A stretch of 64,000 nucleotides of DNA from Spirodela intermedia (Eukaryota > Streptophyta > Magnoliopsida > Alismatales > Araceae). Below are positions 59,779-64,000 of the stretch, piece by piece. Location: positions 3,291,001 through 3,355,000 of the forward strand of contig LR746277.1 of assembly GCA_902729315.2 (NCBI GenBank). Reading direction: 5' to 3'. The notes below the pieces were generated by a model, which saw only the letters and a program-made list of their open reading frames with translations, had not been told where the DNA came from and searched no databases. The position numbers and the translations under genes are program-made. How positions within the stretch are numbered: position 1 is the stretch's first letter; every line of letters starts with the position of its first letter.

Positions 59779-61246
59779 ATGGCTTTTCCTCCCTCCCCGC
59801 TCTTCCATCTCCTGCTGGTCCTTCTGTGCTTCTGCTATAGGCAGGTCCATGGGGACGGAGGCAGCATCCAACTAGTTGGAGTCGAAACGCTGCTCCCAGC
59901 TGCCGAGTGCTCCCCGGCGAAGGGTAAGGCATTCGAATCTTCTTTCCAACGCTGCTGTTTCCTGTGGTACGTACCATCTGGTTGAGAAGTGTAGGTTTTC
60001 GTCTCCAGCCCCCGTCGGGAACGGTTTGAAGATCACCCACCGCCGCGCGCCCTGCTCCCCGGGCGGCGGAGGCAAGCTCGAACTTCTTCAGAGCCTCGCC
60101 ATGGACTCTCAGAGAGTTTCCTCTCTCCACGAGAGAATCAGAGGAGCTCCTTCTTCAGGGAACGGTGCAGCTGCCCAGGAGGCGCGCGAGGTCACCCTTC
60201 CGGCCCGGAACGGCGACGTCGTGGGCAGCGCCGACTACGTGGTGACGGTGGGCTTTGGCACTCCCAAGAAGAACCAGACCGTCATCTTCGACACCGGCAG
60301 CAGCATCTGCTGGATCCAGTGCCAGCCCTGCGTCGGCTCCTGCTACGATCAGCAGGAGCCCATCTTCGACCCCTCCAGCTCCTCCTCCTACCGTAACATC
60401 TCCTGCTCCTCCGACGCCTGCCGCGCCCTCCCCTCCAATGGCTGCTCCGGCGGCACCTGCCTCTACTCCGTCCACTACGGCGACAGCTCGGCCACAGTAG
60501 GCTTCCTCGGCACGGAGCAGCTGACGCTGGCCACCGGCTTCGTCTTCCCCAACTTTGTCTTCGGCTGCGGCGAGCGCAACGAGGGGCTCTTCACGGGGAT
60601 CGCCGGCCTCATCGGCCTCTCCCGTAGCCCCTTCTCGCTGCCCACGCAGGCATCTCAGACCCTCGGCAGCAACGTCTTTTCCTACTGCCTCCCCGGCCCG
60701 AGAAGACCCGCCGGTAAGCTCACTGTCGGCGGCTCACCGTCGGCGGCGGCGGCGTATACGCCAATGCTCAGCAACGCGCAGGAGCCGACGCTGTACTTCC
60801 TCAACCTGATCGGGATCAGCGTCGGCGGGCATCCCATACCGGTGGCGCCGACGGTCTTCCAGTCTGGCACCATCATCGACTCCGGGACCGTCATCACCCG
60901 CCTGCCACCGGCGGCGTACAGCGCCCTCCGCACGGCCTTTCGCCGCGCCATGGCGCAGTACCCCCCGGCGGAGCCCGCCGATCTGCTGGACACCTGCTAC
61001 GATCTCAGCAGCGTGAAGAACATCTTGGTTCCGGCGATCACCCTCCACTACGACGGCGCCAACGTGCCCTTGGAGCCGACGGGGGTGCTCCTCGCCGTCG
61101 AGGAAGGTCAAGTCTGCCTTGCGTTCGCCGGGAACGAGGAGCCCAGCGACGTGGCAATCATTGGGAACGTCCAGCAACGGGGAATGGAGGTCATTTACGA
61201 TATCAGTGCGAAGCAGATCGGCTTCGCCGCCGGGGCCTGCAGCTGA
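59779..61246 (+). CDS. AP7: GC-rich secreted nepenthesin-type aspartic protease
   Basis: Exon 1 is 59779-59923, the intron 59924-60008 (85 bp, GTAAGG donor, phase 1) and exon 2 is 60009-61246, giving 460 residues. The signal peptide is MAFPPSPLFHLLLVLLCF to about residue 25, and exon 1 ends in CSPAKG like its relatives. The propeptide starts HRRAPCSPGGGG. The catalytic motifs are DTGSS (Asp143) and DSGT (Asp339), the flap is YGDSSATVGF, and the end is GACS. The codons are strikingly GC-rich at third positions compared with AP1-AP5. A frame open from 59876 through the intron is an accident in the wrong phase for exon 1 and should not be taken as the gene start. All catalytic features are intact. 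Confidence 0.92.
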
Positions 61247-61746
61247 TCACGAGTGGATCTCGTTCTGCGGCGGCGATACATGCTGAGTGTTCCCAACTTC
61301 AGTTGGCCGGGAAAAAAACAATAATAAAGGTTCTTTCACTGTTCCTCATCCCCACTTTTGGAGAACGAAGTGTTGACTTACAAAGGCGAGAGTGGTCGAG
61401 GCAACGGCCGCCTTGCCGTATGTCATCAGCTCAAATTAGGCTGACTTCTGGATCTTTTACAGCCGACATTTGCCAGAGCCACAGTCAACCGTAAACGTGG
61501 CGTTCGGAAGAGAGGACAAAGACAAATGTTTGCAGCGGAACTGAAAGTGAGGGAACCATGCGCACGGGTGCGCGAAGCCAGTCAGCGGACAAAGGCCCCG
61601 ATGTTATTGAAAAGTTAGTCCGTTCTAATTATTCATTCCAGTCACTGCAGATCGAAGTGAAATACTTTTAAATTATGTCAAGAATCATGATCACAATTAA
61701 ACTCTCATTAATTGATCAGAAAGTATGAGCCACAATAGATGAATAC
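61247..61746. other. Spacer between AP7 and convergent NBS-LRR remnant
   Basis: About 500 bp separate the AP7 stop codon from the convergent - strand NBS-LRR stop codon. From 61607 on, the sequence repeats that found after the second NBS-LRR copy (from 63451), so the duplicated unit includes the 3' flank. Confidence 0.7.
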
Positions 61747-63450
61747 TCAAGACAGAGAAGAAATCTGTTCCCAATCGTCTCCCTCTTCTTTCTGAAACCT
61801 AGAATATAATTCATTGTGCATATTCGACAGGGTAAACTCTTCCAGGCTAGCCAAGCCCTCCAACCCATGTGGAAGCATCTTCAACTCCTTGCAGCAGTTG
61901 ATTCTCAGGCTCAGCAAGGGCATCGTCCCATCATCTACTCTCCATTGCTCCAGCTGTTCCAGGCACTCGATGTTCAACGTTTGCATCATAGGGAACCCAT
62001 CGTGAGAATGCGGAGGTCAGAGAGCTTCGCCAGAGAGAGCAATGGATCCTAATGAAATGCAGTATCCCAGAGGATGACATTGGAGAGATTGGAAGGCCAC
62101 TGATAGCTCATAGTCTGGAATTGCTGCAGGCTTCCCACCGGCCCAGACAGCAGCAGTGTGTGAAGATAGCCGAGACTGGACAGTGTCAGCAAGCTTTCAG
62201 AAACTGGACAGCACCTCTGATGGCCCCTAATCGCAGTTCTGGAGATTCGTCAGGATGGCTAAGCAGCAATTTATCCAGTCGCCGGCCCTTGCTGTCTCTA
62301 GCACCTCCAAGCACCGTAGGTTAGGAATAATGACTTGCCGGAGGGCTTAAGCACCTGCAATCTGTGTGGACGGCTTTGATCCTCCACACAGAGCTGATCA
62401 TTCGCTCGAGAAACTGTAAGTGAGTTAGCTTCTCAACTGTTGCGGGGAGGGATAAATTTGTTCTTCTCAAGCTCAGGAATCGCAGATGGAGCAGGTCTCC
62501 AACTTCCTTCGGGAATAACTCCATTGGCGCCCCTTCCCAGTCAATCACTCTAATCAGTTTCAGCCCGCTCAAACGGAAATCCTTGGACGACCTTTCGAAG
62601 TTCAAGCCCAACAAGGCCTGCCGTCTCGCGGTGGAATGGTGCTGGGAGACATACTCCTCCGCGCCCTTCTGAAGGGACAGATGCCAGAATGTGGAATGCG
62701 GAACGGAATCCCGTGGTTTCCTGCAGCAGTCGAAGAAGCCGTCCTCCTTTGCCACTGAGGACAGTTTGTAGAGGAGATTGTGGGCAGGGCATGTTCAGCA
62801 CTAGCCAAGGTCCCTTCCACAACCTCTGGACGAACTCCTCCAGGTACTGCTCTGCTGACTCTTCCAACGTTGCTTCCCCTCTGTCCTCAATGAAACCCTC
62901 CGTGATCCACAGTCTGATCAGCTTCTGCCCCTTGATCATGAAGTCCTGAGGGATGACGCCGAAATTGGGAAGCAGCACTTGAGATGATAGGGCAAGTTGG
63001 CATAGCTCAGCGCCAGGATCCCCACGCATGGTTGGCCTTCCTTGTTGTCCTGCTACACCGTAGTCTCTGCTATCGACTTCCAGGTGACGAGCGACCTCTG
63101 CTTCTTTGAAAGCAGACCGCCGAGCACCACCAGCAACAGTGGCAAGCCCCTGCATTTCCCGGTCATCTCCTTGCCAACCTCCTTGAACTTCCACGAGCAG
63201 ACTCTTCGGGCACCGTCATATGGGAATGCCTTCTTTAAGAATAGCGCCTAGCTCTCTTCCTCGTCCAGGAACTGCAGCTCGTGGGGTGGGGTAGATGCGT
63301 TTGCAGATCCGGCGAAGTCATGGTAGCCGGTGGTGATCAGCACCCTGATTCTTTTCCCAACGTCTGATAGGTACAGGCGAACAATTGTCCGAACCTTGTT
63401 GTCCTAGACGCCATCCATGACAATCGAATATGTCTTCGCCTCTGATATGA
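61747..63450 (-). pseudogene. NBS-LRR disease-resistance gene remnant (CNL type), copy 1
   Basis: Reading leftwards from 63450, pieces of a CC-NBS-LRR protein follow in order but in shifting frames. First is a kinase-2 region (YSIVMDGV, then a stop at 63404-63406 where a Trp is expected), then the RNBS-B region. Next come an LxFLxEEES segment, GLPLLLVVLGGLLSKK near 63150-63110, and IPQDFMIKGQKLIRLWITEG near 62960-62895. MHD is degenerate, reading AHN. Leucine-rich repeats run from 62755 to 61747 with further breaks, including a stop after the LxKLSDLRIL repeat. The coiled coil, P-loop and everything before kinase-2 are missing, because the 3' flank of the next copy begins there. It cannot make a functional immune receptor. 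Confidence 0.9.
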
Positions 63451-63633
63451 TTGAAAAGTTAGTCGATTCTAATTATTCATTACAGTTACCGCAGATCGAA
63501 GTGAAATACAGTTATATTTCTTAAGACTTTTGGTCATAATGAGACTTATAGATTGCTTATAAAGTATGAACAACAGATGGATATTCAAAACAGAGAAGAG
63601 ATCAGCTCCCACATGCCTGAGAATTCACACACT

Positions 63634-64000
63634 TCATGTTATCTTCTGACGGTTGACGGTGATTGAAGGTATGTGCGCGATCTTCTCCCAATCGTCTCCC
63701 TCTTCTTTCTTAACCCGAGAATAGAATTCACTGGGCATATTCAACAGGGTAAACTCCTTCAGGCTAGCCAAGCCCTTCAACCCTTGAGGAAGCATCTTCA
63801 ACTTCTTGCAGCTGTTGATCATCAGGGTTCTGAGGCAGGGCATCGCCCCATAATCCACTGTCCATTGCTCCAACTCTCCCAGATACTCGAGCCTCATCGT
63901 TTGCAGCTTGGGGAACCGGTCGTGAGGGCAGGCCATCTCCGTTCCCCGGTACGAATTCCTCAGCAATAATAGAACACGGAGGTCAGAGAGCTTTCCCAGA
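63634..64000 (-). CDS. NBS-LRR disease-resistance gene (CNL type), copy 2, 3' end only
   Basis: The last ~120 codons of a CC-NBS-LRR protein, open from the window edge to the stop at 63634-63636. The visible part has the leucine-rich repeats KLSDLRVLLLLRN, a segment with LEQWTVDYGAMPCLRTLMI, then KKLKMLPQGLKGLASLKEF. The C-terminal EGDDWEKIAHIPSI signature is typical of RPM1/RPP13-like plant receptors. Such proteins sense pathogen effectors inside the cell and trigger immune responses. Unlike copy 1 this part has no frame breaks, so the gene may be functional; its nucleotide-binding domain lies beyond the window. Confidence 0.8.
   Translation of the reverse strand, partial: LGKLSDLRVLLLLRNSYRGTEMACPHDRFPKLQTMRLEYLGELEQWTVDYGAMPCLRTLMINSCKKLKMLPQGLKGLASLKEFTLLNMPSEFYSRVKKEEGDDWEKIAHIPSITVNRQKIT

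Larger units (their letters stand above)
61607..64000 (-). repeat. Tandem duplication of the NBS-LRR 3' region (~1.84-kb offset)
   Basis: TTGAAAAGTTAGT(C/-)..CTAATTATTCATT and the following ~400 bp occur at 61607 and at 63451, then both continue into the C-terminal NBS-LRR coding sequence. The offset grows from 1,844 to about 1,920 bp through small indels. Confidence 0.85.

Noticed and set aside
59876-60008. Upstream ATG making AP7 exon 2 a single 456-codon frame
   Set aside because: Family comparison shows a phase-1 intron with GTAAGG donor and CAG acceptor here; the unspliced frame would lose the signal peptide and adds residues unlike any relative.
1-64000. tRNA, rRNA, CRISPR or bacterial operon features
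   Set aside because: No tRNA or rRNA signature was noticed on reading both strands, and CRISPR arrays or operons are not expected in this plant nuclear DNA.

Overview
The window is plant nuclear DNA, most likely from a monocot. Evidence for this: two-exon nepenthesin-type aspartic protease genes with small introns, very GC-rich coding sequence in the last paralogue beside AT-rich intergenic DNA, LTR-retrotransposon remains with plant-type primer-binding sites, a nuclear copy of plastid rps7, and the 3' ends of CC-NBS-LRR resistance genes. Nothing seen fixes the species.

The core is a head-to-tail cluster of seven pepsin-family (A1B) protease genes on the + strand, called here AP1 to AP7. AP1 is at 3.7-5.3 kb, AP2 at 11.5-13.0, AP3 at 27.6-29.2, AP4 at 36.9-38.5, AP5 at 41.5-42.7 (a pseudogene), AP6 at 50.7-52.3 and AP7 at 59.8-61.2. 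All share one design: a first exon of 145-160 nt coding for a signal peptide and ending near a Cys-Ser motif, one phase-1 intron of 85-213 bp, and a second exon of about 1.23-1.28 kb coding for the propeptide and both catalytic lobes. Six genes look intact (458-479 residues) and should yield secreted or vacuolar acid proteases. AP1-AP5 are close relatives, AP7 is more distant and AP6 is the most divergent.

The cluster grew by duplication of whole blocks, promoter and 3' flank included. One pair is 3.5-8.88 kb with 11.28-17.65 kb; another is 33.95-39.66 kb with 39.95-46.13 kb. Comparing each pair exposes later insertions with clean boundaries: solo LTRs at 14584-15619 and 42719-43773 (5-bp target duplications), a truncated Ty3/gypsy element at 34264-35753, and a 1.23-kb insertion at 44295-45524 (8-bp duplication). 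GA/CT tracts lie 0.5-1.2 kb upstream of five of the seven genes.

The spaces between genes hold a four-copy ~270-bp tandem array (8.89-9.97 kb), an LTR-like stretch (18.4-19.9 kb), three successive doublets of ~0.8-kb units (20.4-25.05 kb), degenerate copia-like sequence (52.8-53.95 kb), and a composite segment bounded by 50-bp inverted repeats that carries plastid rps7 next to a very short LTR (55.0-56.43 kb). At the right end, on the - strand, lie a broken NBS-LRR copy (61.75-63.45 kb) and the intact 3' end of a second one running off the window.
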